This document shows, piece by piece, positions 52,627 through 61,405 of a stretch of DNA of 64,000 bases; the stretch's first letter is position 1, and every line of letters starts with the position of its first letter. Source of the stretch: AP-15 sp963738185 (GTDB lineage Bacteria > Pseudomonadota > Alphaproteobacteria > ATCC43930 > CGMCC-115725); the NCBI GenBank assembly GCA_963738185.1, contig CAVTVA010000001.1, positions 620,001-684,000 of the forward strand, in the 5' to 3' direction. Below the pieces are notes generated by a model. The model saw only the letters and a list, made by a program, of their open reading frames with translations. It had not been told where the DNA came from and made no database searches. The translations under genes and the position numbers were made by a program.

Positions 52627-53676
52627 TCAGGCGGGGCCGCTGACCCCGGCTTCGCCAAATGTCGCCATCCCGTTGTGGCAGGCCGCCGCGGCCTTTAAGA
52701 CAGCGAGTGCCAGCGTAGCGCCCGAGGCTTCGCCGAGCCGCATGCCGAAATCGAACAACGGCCGCTGTCCCAGCCGCTCGAGCAGCACGCGGTGGCCGGG
52801 CTCGGCCGAGACGTGCGCGACAACGCAATGGTCGAGCGCGCGGCGATCGGCGGCGAACAGCACCGCGGCCGCCGCGGTCGAGGTGAAGCCGTCGAGCACG
52901 ACCGGGACCCGCCCGAGCCGAGCCGCCATCACCGCACCGGCGATCGCGGCGAGCTCGAGCCCGCCCAAGCGCCGCAGCAGCTCGAACGCATCGTGCGAGG
53001 GAGACCGATGCAGCGCCACAGCCGCAGCGACGGCACGGCGCTTGGCGTCGAGCGCCGCCCCGGCGACGCCGGTGCCGGGACCGGTCCACAGCCCGGCATC
53101 GCCGCCGAACAGGCCGGCGCACAGGGCCGCCGCGACAGTGGTGTTGCCGATCCCCATCTCGCCGACCGCCAGCGCATCGATGCCGGGCTCGACCGCCATC
53201 ATGCCGTAGGCCATCGCCTTCGCGCATTCCTCCTCGCTCATCGCGGGCCCCTCGACGATGTCGCCGGTCGGCGTGTCGAGGTTCATCTCGTAGACCCGCA
53301 GATCGGCATCGACCATCCGGCACAGCTGGTTGACCGCGGCGCCGCCGGCGATGAAGTTCTGCACCATCTGCGCGGTGACCGAAGCGGGATAGGCCGAAAC
53401 GCCGCGCGCGGCGACACCGTGATTGCCGGCAAAGACGATGGTGCGCGGGTGGTCGAGGCGGGGCGGGTGCCGAGCCTGCCAGGCGGCCAGCCACACGGCC
53501 AGTTCCTCGAGCCGGCCGAGCGATCCCGCGGGCTTGGTCAGCTGCGTCTGGCGCTCTGCGGCGGCGGCCGCGGCTTCGCGATCGGGTCCGGGCAGATGGG
53601 CCAACAGTGCCCGCATCTCCTCCAGGTCCGCGGTCGGCAGATTCGGGGTCGGCAAATTCGCGGGCGGCTCTGGCAT
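52627..53676 (-). CDS. cobT: nicotinate-nucleotide-dimethylbenzimidazole phosphoribosyltransferase
   Basis: 349 residues, family length. Substrate and active-site motifs: IVFAGNHGVAARGVSAYP, MVQNFIAGGAAVNQLCR, the catalytic-Glu region ALAVGEMGIGNTTVAAAL, and VVLDGFTSTAAAAVLFA. It makes alpha-ribazole phosphate, the lower ligand of cobalamin. The first 17 residues contain a duplicated N-L-P-T motif. Divergent from cobS (53779), which uses its product after dephosphorylation, so one control region probably serves both. Confidence 0.95.
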   Translation of the reverse strand: MPEPPANLPTPNLPTADLEEMRALLAHLPGPDREAAAAAAERQTQLTKPAGSLGRLEELAVWLAAWQARHPPRLDHPRTIVFAGNHGVAARGVSAYPASVTAQMVQNFIAGGAAVNQLCRMVDADLRVYEMNLDTPTGDIVEGPAMSEEECAKAMAYGMMAVEPGIDALAVGEMGIGNTTVAAALCAGLFGGDAGLWTGPGTGVAGAALDAKRRAVAAAVALHRSPSHDAFELLRRLGGLELAAIAGAVMAARLGRVPVVLDGFTSTAAAAVLFAADRRALDHCVVAHVSAEPGHRVLLERLGQRPLFDFGMRLGEASGATLALAVLKAAAACHNGMATFGEAGVSGPA

Positions 53677-53778
53677 GGCGGCTCTCCTTCGCGCGCGATC
53701 CTCGGCTCAGCGCGTTGCCAACCCAAGCAGAAATGCACGCCCTGATCGGCCGTCTCGGTTCGCTTGCCGGGTTCGGCT

Positions 53779-54567
53779 ATGGTCGGCGCGATGATCGCCC
53801 CCCAGCACTCGACCGGCCGGCGGCCGGGTTTCGCCGCCGGCTTTGCCACGGCCGTCGCATTCCTCACTCGGGTTCCGATCGGCGCGCCGGCCGAAGGGGA
53901 TTGGCGGCTCGCCGCCGCGGCTTGGGCTTTTCCGCTGGTCGGCGCCGGCATCGGCGCCATTGCCGGATTCGTCTTTCTGCTGGCCGAGCTGCTCGGCCTC
54001 GGCGATGGTCCGGCGGCGCTGCTGGCGGTGCTCGCCGGCATCGGCGTGACCGGGGCGTTGCACGAGGACGGGCTCGCCGACACCGCCGACGGGTTTTTCG
54101 GCGGAAGCGACCGCGATTCGAGGCTGGCGATCATGCGCGACAGCCGGCACGGCACCTACGGCGTGCTGGCGATCGTGCTGAGCGTGGCGCTGCGCGCCGC
54201 CGCGCTCGCGCACACTGGGGAAGCAATCTATGCCGGTCTGGCGCTGATCGCGGCCCATGCTGCCTCGCGCGCCCTGTTGCCGGCCGTGATGTCGGCTCTC
54301 AAGCCGGCCCGCGCCGACGGCCTCGGGGCCGAAGCGGGAAGACCAAGCCCGGCACCGCTGATCGCGGCGGCGGCGATCGGGATCGTCATTACCTTAGCGG
54401 CGCTCGGGCCGTTGCTCGGGCTGGTTGCCTTCGCGGCCGCAGCCGCCGCCGTTGCGGGCATGGCGGCGCCGGCGCATCGTCTGATCGGCGGCTACACCGG
54501 CGATGTTCTCGGCGCCGCTCAGCAGATCGCGGAGATCGTGGTGCTGCTCGCGGCGACGGCAAGATGA
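53779..54567 (+). CDS. cobS: adenosylcobinamide-GDP ribazoletransferase (cobalamin synthase)
   Basis: About 262 residues; starts at 53779 or 53791 are both plausible. Diagnostic motif HEDGLADTADGFFGGSDR, then RLAIMRDSRHGTYGVLAI, with hydrophobic helices before and after. An integral membrane enzyme that joins adenosylcobinamide-GDP and alpha-ribazole to give cobalamin. It lies head to head with cobT. Confidence 0.93.
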   Translation: MVGAMIAPQHSTGRRPGFAAGFATAVAFLTRVPIGAPAEGDWRLAAAAWAFPLVGAGIGAIAGFVFLLAELLGLGDGPAALLAVLAGIGVTGALHEDGLADTADGFFGGSDRDSRLAIMRDSRHGTYGVLAIVLSVALRAAALAHTGEAIYAGLALIAAHAASRALLPAVMSALKPARADGLGAEAGRPSPAPLIAAAAIGIVITLAALGPLLGLVAFAAAAAAVAGMAAPAHRLIGGYTGDVLGAAQQIAEIVVLLAATAR

Positions 54568-54628
54568 ACTCGACCGCGACGAGTTTCCGACATCTTGCCG
54601 CGGGCAGCCGCTGCCGGCGTGTCGAGCG

Positions 54629-55042
54629 TCAGCCCGGCGGGGTCGGCATTTTCGCAAACCGCTGGATGTTGCCGCCGAGCTCGACCCAGGGCTGCGCGCT
54701 GTCGCAATAGATCTGCATCGCCGGCTTGACCCAGCTCGGATCGTCGAGCGTCCCGGTCAAGATCATGACGACATCTGGCATCATCTCGGCCTCATCCATA
54801 ATCGACGACCCGCATTCCGGGCAAAAGCGGCGGAACATCGTCTTGCCGGTGTCGCCGCGGTCATTGAAGGTTTTGAGGCTGCCCTGCACGCTCACCGCCG
54901 GCTTAGGCAGCGCCACCACAGTCGCGAATGCGGCTCCGCTGCCCTTCTGGCAGTTCTTGCAGTGGCACACGCCGACAAATGTCGGCTCGGCGTCGGCCGA
55001 ATAGCGCACCTTGCCGCACAGGCATCCGCCCTCGATCTTCAT
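54629..55042 (-). CDS. GFA-family protein (glutathione-dependent formaldehyde-activating/CENP-V fold)
   Basis: 137 residues, ATG 55042 behind GGAGGGG. Zinc cysteines arranged as GGCLCGKVRY, CHCKNCQKGSG and RFCPECGSS, the full GFA set. Many members act on glutathione adducts, but most have no proven reaction. It is read away from the riboswitch and is convergent with cobS. A link to formate/formaldehyde metabolism elsewhere in the window is only speculation. Confidence 0.88.
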   Translation of the reverse strand: MKIEGGCLCGKVRYSADAEPTFVGVCHCKNCQKGSGAAFATVVALPKPAVSVQGSLKTFNDRGDTGKTMFRRFCPECGSSIMDEAEMMPDVVMILTGTLDDPSWVKPAMQIYCDSAQPWVELGGNIQRFAKMPTPPG

Positions 55043-55139
55043 CTGCCCCTCCTGTTCGCCACGCGGCATCCATAGCCGCGGCGGTGAAGCTAGCCCAGAC
55101 CGTACGGAGAATCGAGATTGGGTAACGAAAGAGTGACCT

Positions 55140-55310
55140 CGGTCGTCGGCACGTGGTAGCGTCATCGCCGCGATGCGACAGGGAAGTCCGGTGCAATACC
55201 GGCGCTGCCCCCGCAACTGTAAGCGGCGAGACCGCGGCAACGGCCACTGGTGCGGATACAGCGCCGGGAAGGCGCCGCGGGCGACGACCCCGAGCCAGGA
55301 GACCTCCGCA
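55140..55310 (+). promoter_or_regulatory. cobalamin (B12) riboswitch
   Basis: Core sequences in order: GACAGGGAAGTCCGGTGCAA (55176-55195), the GCTGCCCCCGCAACTGTAAGC segment, a variable hairpin with GCGCCGGGAAGGCGCC, and the B12 box AGCCAGGAGACC at 55293-55304. It precedes cobU by about 45 bp and should lower expression of cobU-cobW-cobN-cobO-cobQ when adenosylcobalamin is abundant, most likely by masking the cobU ribosome binding site. Confidence 0.93.
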
Positions 55311-55356
55311 TCGCGCCGAAAAGGGGACGATTCCTCGGGCGGAGGATGAGGGACCA

Positions 55357-55908
55357 TTGCCGTTGACGAGCGCCTACCGATCGCACGCCGGGCTGCCCCC
55401 GTTGAGCTTGGTGCTGGGCGGCGCCCGGTCGGGCAAGAGCCGCTATGCCGAAGCTCTGGTCGAGGGCGCCGCCGCCGCCGGCACCTATTGCGCGACGGCC
55501 GAGGCTGGTGACGCCGAGATGGCGGCCCGCATTGCCGCGCACCGGGTGCGCCGCGGCCCATTCTGGCATACGCTCGAGGAGCGGCTGGCGCTCGCGGCGG
55601 TGATCGCCACTGAGGCGACGCCCGAACGGCCCTTGCTGATCGACTGTCTGACCATGTGGCTGTCCAATTTGATGCTCGCCGGCAAGCCGATCGATCAGGA
55701 GGGCGACAATTTGTGTGCGGCGCTGCGGCTGGCCGCCGGACCGGTGGTGCTGGTCGCCAACGAGGTCGGCCTCGGAATTGTCCCGGAAACGCCGCTCGGC
55801 CGCCGCTTTCGCGACGCCGCCGGCCATCTTAATCAACGGGTCGCGGCATTGGCCGATCGCGTCGTCTTTGTCGCCGCCGGTTTGCCGCTGGTGCTGAAGG
55901 GGGGCTGA
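55357..55908 (+). CDS. cobU: adenosylcobinamide kinase/adenosylcobinamide-phosphate guanylyltransferase
   Basis: 183 residues. TTG 55357 is chosen because it follows GGAGGATGAGGG and no in-frame ATG is usable; a second TTG is at 55363. P-loop VLGGARSGKSRYAEAL; CLTMWLSNLMLAG; the guanylyl-acceptor and base-binding region VLVANEVGLGIVPETPLGRRFRD. It phosphorylates adenosylcobinamide and adds GMP. First gene after the riboswitch; cobW follows one base after the stop. It is also known as cobP. Confidence 0.92.
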   Translation: MPLTSAYRSHAGLPPLSLVLGGARSGKSRYAEALVEGAAAAGTYCATAEAGDAEMAARIAAHRVRRGPFWHTLEERLALAAVIATEATPERPLLIDCLTMWLSNLMLAGKPIDQEGDNLCAALRLAAGPVVLVANEVGLGIVPETPLGRRFRDAAGHLNQRVAALADRVVFVAAGLPLVLKGG

Positions 55909-55909
55909 T

Positions 55910-56935
55910 ATGCGCCGCGTTCCGGCGACCGTGATCACCGGCTTTCTCGGCGCGGGCAAGACCAGCCTGGTCCGCCACCTGCTGGCGCATACCCAAGGGC
56001 GGCGGCTCGCCGTCATCGTCAACGAATTTGGCGAGCTCGGCATCGACCGCGAGCTGCTGCTCGGCTGCGGCGACGCGGCCTGCGGGGAGGACGACATCGT
56101 CGAGCTGGCCAATGGCTGCCTGTGCTGCACCGTCGCCGACGAGTTCCTGCCGATGTTGACCCGGCTGCTGGAGCGCGCCGCACCGCCCGACCACATCCTG
56201 ATCGAGACCTCGGGCCTGGCCCTGCCGAAACCCCTGGTGCAGGCCTTTGCCTGGCCCGAAATCCGCACCCGCACCACCGTTGATGGGGTGCTGACAGTGA
56301 TCGACGCGGCCGCCGTCGCCGCCGGCCGGTTCGCCGACGACCCGCAGGCGGTGGCCTGCGCGCGGGCGGCTGACCCGGCGCTGGCCCATGACAACCCGCT
56401 CGATGAAGTGTTTGGCGACCAGCTCGCCTGCGCCGATCTGGCGATCCTGAACAAGACCGATCTGGTTGCGCCCGACCGCTGCGCGGCACTCGGTCGCGAG
56501 ATCGGCGAACGGCTGCGACCCGGGGTCAAGCTCGTCACGTCGCGGGACGGCCGGGTCCCGCCCGAAGTGGCGCTCGGGCTTGCCGCCGCCGCCGAGGACG
56601 ACCTCGCCACGCGGCCGTCGCTGCACGATCTCGAAGCGGCGCACGATCACGATGATTTTGACAGCTTTGTCGTGGATTTGGGTGCGGTGGCCGACAGCGA
56701 GGCGTTCTGTGCCGGGCTGTGTGCAGCGATCCGCCGGCACGGCGTGCTGCGCCTCAAGGGGTTTGTCCATTTGCCCGGCCGCGATCGGCGGCTGGTCGTG
56801 CAGGCGGTCGGCAATCGGGTGCAGCACTATTTCGACCGGCCGTGGCAGGAGGGCGAGGAGCGCGCGACCCGCCTCGTCGTGATCGGCCAGAAGGGACTTG
56901 AGCGCGCCGCGATCGCCGCCGAACTGGCGGGCTGA
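55910..56935 (+). CDS. cobW: CobW-type GTPase/metal chaperone
   Basis: 341 residues. Walker A TGFLGAGKTSLVRHLL, then NEFGELGIDRELL. The metal-binding CxCC is in ELANGCLCCTVADEFLPML, Walker B in ILIETSGLALP, and the guanine motif in AILNKTDLV. The C-terminal CobW domain has HGVLRLKGFVHLPG. A His-rich stretch (EAAHDHDDFD) may hold metal. It is proposed to deliver cobalt to CobN during corrin metal insertion, and it sits immediately before cobN. Confidence 0.94.
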   Translation: MRRVPATVITGFLGAGKTSLVRHLLAHTQGRRLAVIVNEFGELGIDRELLLGCGDAACGEDDIVELANGCLCCTVADEFLPMLTRLLERAAPPDHILIETSGLALPKPLVQAFAWPEIRTRTTVDGVLTVIDAAAVAAGRFADDPQAVACARAADPALAHDNPLDEVFGDQLACADLAILNKTDLVAPDRCAALGREIGERLRPGVKLVTSRDGRVPPEVALGLAAAAEDDLATRPSLHDLEAAHDHDDFDSFVVDLGAVADSEAFCAGLCAAIRRHGVLRLKGFVHLPGRDRRLVVQAVGNRVQHYFDRPWQEGEERATRLVVIGQKGLERAAIAAELAG

Positions 56936-57535
56936 ATGCACCTGCTCGCCACCCTGCCGGGAGTGATCGCCGACGGCTCGGCCGCTATCGATCTCGCCCA
57001 GACGCCGGGCGACATCGTGATGCTGTCGAGCGCCGATACCGAATTGGCGCTGCTCGCCGCGGCCCAGGCGCGGCGGCGCGCGCAGGAGCCGGCGGCGCCG
57101 AGCCTGCGGCTCGCGCCGATCCTGCGGCTCGGCCATAATTTCTCGGTCGATCTTTACATGGAGACGGCGTCGGGCGCCCGGTTGGCGATCGCCCGGGTGC
57201 TGGGCGGCAGCGCTTATTGGCCCTACGGGGTCGAGCGGCTGGTCGCCACCTGCCGCGAACACCGCATTCCGCTGGCGTTGCTCCCGGGCGATGACAAGCC
57301 CGACCCGGAACTCGCCGAGCTGTCGACCGTGGCACCCGGCGATTTGCGCCGGCTGTGGCGCTATCTCGCCGAAGGCGGCCCGGCCAACGCCGACAATTTT
57401 TTGCGATATGCCGCCTCGCTGATCGGCCATCGGGCGGATTGGGGCGAGCCGGCGCCGTTGCTGCGCGCCGGCCTCTATTGGCCGGGCCGCGCCCTGCCCA
57501 GCCTCGACGACATCGCCGCCGAGTGGCGCGGCAGG

Positions 57536-57559
57536 CCTGCCCCGGCGAAAGCCGGGGGC
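57536..57559 (+). repeat. palindromic element inside cobN coding sequence
   Basis: CCTGCCCCGGCG-AAAG-CCGGGGGC, encoding PAPAKAGG between AAEWRGR and VVPIVFYRAL, in frame. Apart from the central four bases and the last base, it is identical to the element in fdsA (28725-28748). Confidence 0.75.
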
Positions 57560-59230
57560 GGCGTCGTGCCGATCGTGTTCTACCGGGCGCTGGTTCAGTC
57601 GGGCAATACGGCACCGGTCGACGCACTGGTCGGCGCGCTCTCGGCGCGACGGCTGCGTCCTCTGCCGGTCTTTGTGCAGAGCCTGAAGGAGGGCGAGGCC
57701 GCGGCGCTGCTCGGCGCCGTGTTCGCCGCCCATCCGCCGGCGGCAATCCTCAACGCGACCGGCTTTTCGGTGCGGGCAGCGGGCGTCGGCGACGATCCGT
57801 TGGCGGCCGCCGATTGCCCGGTCTTGCAGGTGGTGTTCTCCGGCGGCGACGAAGCGAGCTGGCGGAGCGGGAGCCGCGGGCTTGGCGCGCGCGATCTGGC
57901 GATGAACGTGGCGTTGCCCGAGATCGACGGCCGCATCCTGTCGCGCGCGGTCTCGTTCAAGGCGCCGCTCGGCCGCGATCGCGAAACCGAGGTCGATCTG
58001 GTCGGCTACCGGCCGGTCGCCGACCGCATCGCCTTTGTCGCCGATCTCGCGCGCAACTGGGCGCGGCTGCGCGACAAGCCGGCGGCCGAGCGCCGGGTCG
58101 CTATGATCCTCGCCAACTATCCCGGCCGCGACGGCGCATCGGCAACGGCGTCGGCCTCGACACGCCGGCTTCGGCATTGGCGATCCTGCGCGCGCTCACC
58201 GATGCCGGCTACCGGGTCGACCGACATCCCGGATGATGCCCGCGACGCTGATCCGGCGCCTGACCGCCGGCCCGACCAACGCGCAACCCGGCGGCGCCGG
58301 CCGAGGAGACTGTTCTCCTTCGCCGAATATTCGTCGTTCTTCGCGACCTTGCCGTTAGCGGTGCAGCAGGCTGTCATCGCTCGCTGGGGTCCGGCCGAGC
58401 GCGACCCGTTCTTTCCGCGAGGGCCGGCTCGATTGCGGCCGTTTTGCGATCCCCGGCTTTCGCGCCGGCAATGTCGCGGTGCTGATCCAGCCGGCGCGCG
58501 GCTATGGCATCGATCCGAAATCGACCTATCACGATCCGGCAATGCCGCCGCCGCACGCCTATCTCGCTGCCTATGCCTGGCTGGCGCAGGATTTCCGCGC
58601 CGACGCGGTGATTCACCTCGGCAAGCACGGCACGGTCGAATGGCTGCCCGGCAAGGCGCTGGCCCTGTCGGCCGAGTGTTTCCCCGAGGCGGTGCTGCCG
58701 CCGCTGCCGCATCTCTATCCCGTTCATCGTCAACGATCCCGGCGAGGGGACCCAGGCGAAGCGGCGCGCCCAGGCGGTGATCGTCGACCACCTGACGCCG
58801 CCACTGACCCGCGCCGGCAGCTATGGCCCGATGGCCGAGCTCGAGCGGCTGATCGACGAATATTACGAGGCCGCCCAAGGCGATCGGCGCCGCGATCGCG
58901 GTGCTGGCGACGGCGATCCTCGAACAGGCGCGCGCGGCCGGGCTCGACGGCGATTGCGGCATCGCCGCCGGCGAGGATACCGGCGACGGCGCTGCGCAAG
59001 CTCGACGCGTTCTTGTGCGAGATCAAGGAATTGCAGATACGCGATGGGCTCCATGTGTTCGGCCGCAGCCCCGAGGGCCGCGCGCTCGATGCGCTGCTGG
59101 TCGCGTTTGCCCGCCCCGGCCGCGGCGCCGCCCCCGAAGAAGCCTCGCTGCTGCGCGCCTTGGCGGCCGACCTCGAGCTCGGCGAGATCCGCTCGCTCTC
59201 GACCTGGCCGAGCCGTGGCGCGGCCCGCGG

Positions 59231-59341
59231 CCGGCTGTTCTCTCCTCTCTGCCCCTGGGGCGGAGAGGCCGGGTGGGTAGGGGATGCTCTGCGCCGCCCC
59301 ACCTCACCCTCCCTTGCGAGCGATGGGCTCAAGGGCGGGGG
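59231..59341 (+). repeat. long palindromic element inside cobN
   Basis: Begins TCTCCTCTCTGCCCCTGGGG and contains CCTCACCCTCCCTTGCGAGC, the same class as 31579-31668. It interrupts CobN between STWPSRGAARGR and SGDTIERLEALAL and, together with flanking indels, changes the frame. Confidence 0.65.
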
Positions 59342-60781
59342 GGTCGTGGCGCAGCAGCGGCGACACGATCGAGCGGCTGGAAGCGCTGGCCCTGCGCCTG
59401 ATCGCGGGCGAGGCCAGGCCGAGACCGGACTGGTGGCGGACCCGCGCGGTGCTCGATTGGGTCGGCGCGCCAGTTGCGCCCGGCCGTCGCGCATTGCGGT
59501 GCGGCCGAGATGGCGGGGCTGCTCGCCGGCCTCGATGGGCGTTTCGTGCCGCCCGGCGCTTCCGGCGCGCCGAGCCGCGGCCGGCCCGAGGTCCTGCCGA
59601 CCGGGCGCAATTTCTATTCGGTCGATACCCGCGCGGTGCCGACCCAGGCGGCGTGGCAGCTCGGCTGGAAATCGGCGGCATTGCTGATCGAGCGCCACGC
59701 CCAGGAGCACGGTGTCTACCCGGCGCTGGTGGCGCTGTCGGCCTGGGGGACGGCGAACATGCGCACCGGCGGCGACGATGTCGCCCAGGCCCTGGCGCTG
59801 ATGGGGGTGCAGCCGGTCTGGGAGCGGGCGAGCGGCCGGGTGACCGGGTTCGAGATTATGCCGGCCTCGGTGCTCGACCGGCCGCGGGTCGATGTCACCC
59901 TGCGCGTCTCGGGCTTTTTCCGAGACGCCTTCCCCGGGCTGATCGACCTGGTCGACTCGGCGGCCCGCGCGGTGGCCGCGCTCGACGAGCCGGCCCGCGT
60001 CAACCCGCTCGCCGCCCGCTTCGCCGCCGACCGCGATGCGCTCGAAGCCGAGGGGGTCGCACCGGCCGAAGCCGAGCGGCGCGCCGGTTATCGCGTCTTC
60101 GGATCGAGGCCCGGCGGCTATGGGGCCGGATTGCAGTCTTTGGTCGACGAGGGCGTCTGGGATGCCGAGACCGATCTTGCCGAAGCTTGGCTCGACGCGA
60201 GCGGCTATGCCTATGGCGCCGGCGCGAACGGCTGTGCGGAGCTGGCGATGCTGAAAACGAGGCTCGCCGCCGCCGACGCCGTGCTGCACAATCAGGACAA
60301 TCGCGAGCACGATTTGCTCGACAGCTCCGATTACTGGCAGTTCGAGGGCGGGCTCAGCCTTGTCGTCCGGCAGCTTTCGGGCCGCGCCCCGGCGGTCTAT
60401 CACAACGATCATTCGCGGCCGGAGATGCCGCGCGTGCGCACCCTGCGCGAGGAGATCGGGCGCGTGATCCGCGGCCGGGCGGCAAACCCGCGCTGGATCG
60501 CCGGGGTGATGCGCCACGGCTACAAGGGGGCGGCCGAGATCGCCGCCACGGTCGATTACCTGGTCGCCTTTGCTGCCACCGCGCGGGTTGTCGATGATGC
60601 GCATTTCGAGGCGCTGTACGACGCCTATCTCGCCGATGACGGCGTGCGCTCTTTCATGGCCGAGAACAACCCGGCGGCATTGGCCGATACCGAGCCGGCG
60701 CTTTCTCGAAGCGATCGACCGCGGGCTGTGGCGCCCGCGCCGCAACAGCCCCCGCGAGGCGCTGACGCAGTGGGTGGCGGG

Positions 60782-61405
60782 GTGAACGGGTCCATCGACA
60801 CAGCGGAGGAGATCAACCGCCGCCATAACGAAAAGATGGCCCGGCGCAAGGCGGCGCGCGACCGGATGCTGGCGACCAAGACCGAGGAGCGCGGGCTCCT
60901 GATCGTCCATACCGGCTCCGGCAAGGGCAAATCGACCGCGGCTTTCGGCATGGTGCTGCGCTGCCTCGGCCACGGTATGCGGGTCGGCATCGTGCAATTC
61001 GTCAAAGGCGTGTGGGGCACCGGCGAGCGCGTGGCGCTCGAGCGCTTCGGCGATCTGGTGACTTGCCGGGCGATGGGCGAAGGCTTCACCTGGGACACCC
61101 AGGACCGCGCCCGCGACATCGCTGCCGCGCGCGCCGCGTGGGAGGCGGCAAAGGCGATGATCGCCGACCCCTCCTACCGGCTGGTGCTGCTCGACGAGCT
61201 GAACATCGTGTTGCGCTACGACTACTTGCCCCTTGACGAGGTGATGGTGGCGCTGGCCGCGAAACCGCGCGATCTGCACATCATCGTCACCGGCCGCAAC
61301 GCCAAGCCGGAGCTGGTCGCCGCCGCCGACCTGGTGACCGAGATGACCATGGTCAAGCATCCGTTTCGTGCCGGCGTCAAAGCCCAGCCGGGTATCGAAT
61401 TCTGA
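60782..61405 (+). CDS. cobO: cob(I)yrinic acid a,c-diamide adenosyltransferase
   Basis: 207 residues from GTG 60782, overlapping the cobN stop (GTGA). N-terminal helix NRRHNEKMARRKAARDRM and P-loop LLIVHTGSGKGKSTAAFGMV, then VQFVKGVWGTGE, WDTQDRARDIAAA and VLLDELNIVLRYDYLP; complete BtuR/CobO type. It adds the upper adenosyl ligand to the cobalt. cobQ starts one base inside its stop (TGATG). Confidence 0.94.
   Translation: MNGSIDTAEEINRRHNEKMARRKAARDRMLATKTEERGLLIVHTGSGKGKSTAAFGMVLRCLGHGMRVGIVQFVKGVWGTGERVALERFGDLVTCRAMGEGFTWDTQDRARDIAAARAAWEAAKAMIADPSYRLVLLDELNIVLRYDYLPLDEVMVALAAKPRDLHIIVTGRNAKPELVAAADLVTEMTMVKHPFRAGVKAQPGIEF

Larger units (their letters stand above)
56936..60785 (+). pseudogene. 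cobN: cobaltochelatase large subunit, at least ten frame changes
   Basis: The whole span (about 1,283 codons) matches a full CobN, the corrin-binding subunit that inserts cobalt into hydrogenobyrinic diamide with CobS/CobT. Frame 1 is intact to NYPGRDG (58133). After this the protein is recovered only by changing frame near 58133, 58219, 58245, 58305, 58423, 58722, 58886, 58991, within the repeat at 59231-59341, near 59465 and near 60705. Recognisable pieces include RGYGIDPKSTYHDPAMPPPH, LGKHGTVEWLPGKAL and the intact stretch RGRPEVLPTGRNFYSVD to DGVRSFMAENNPAALAD. Most local fixes need removal of one C or G. The end ...TQWVAG overlaps cobO. Either decayed or poorly sequenced. Confidence 0.85.

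Noticed and set aside
55829..61360. Very long minus-strand open frames (782 and 876 codons) opposite cobW and cobN
   Set aside because: Composition is Arg/Gly/His/Gln-rich, typical of antisense shadows in high-GC DNA. They run across real gene boundaries and repeats and have no start signals.
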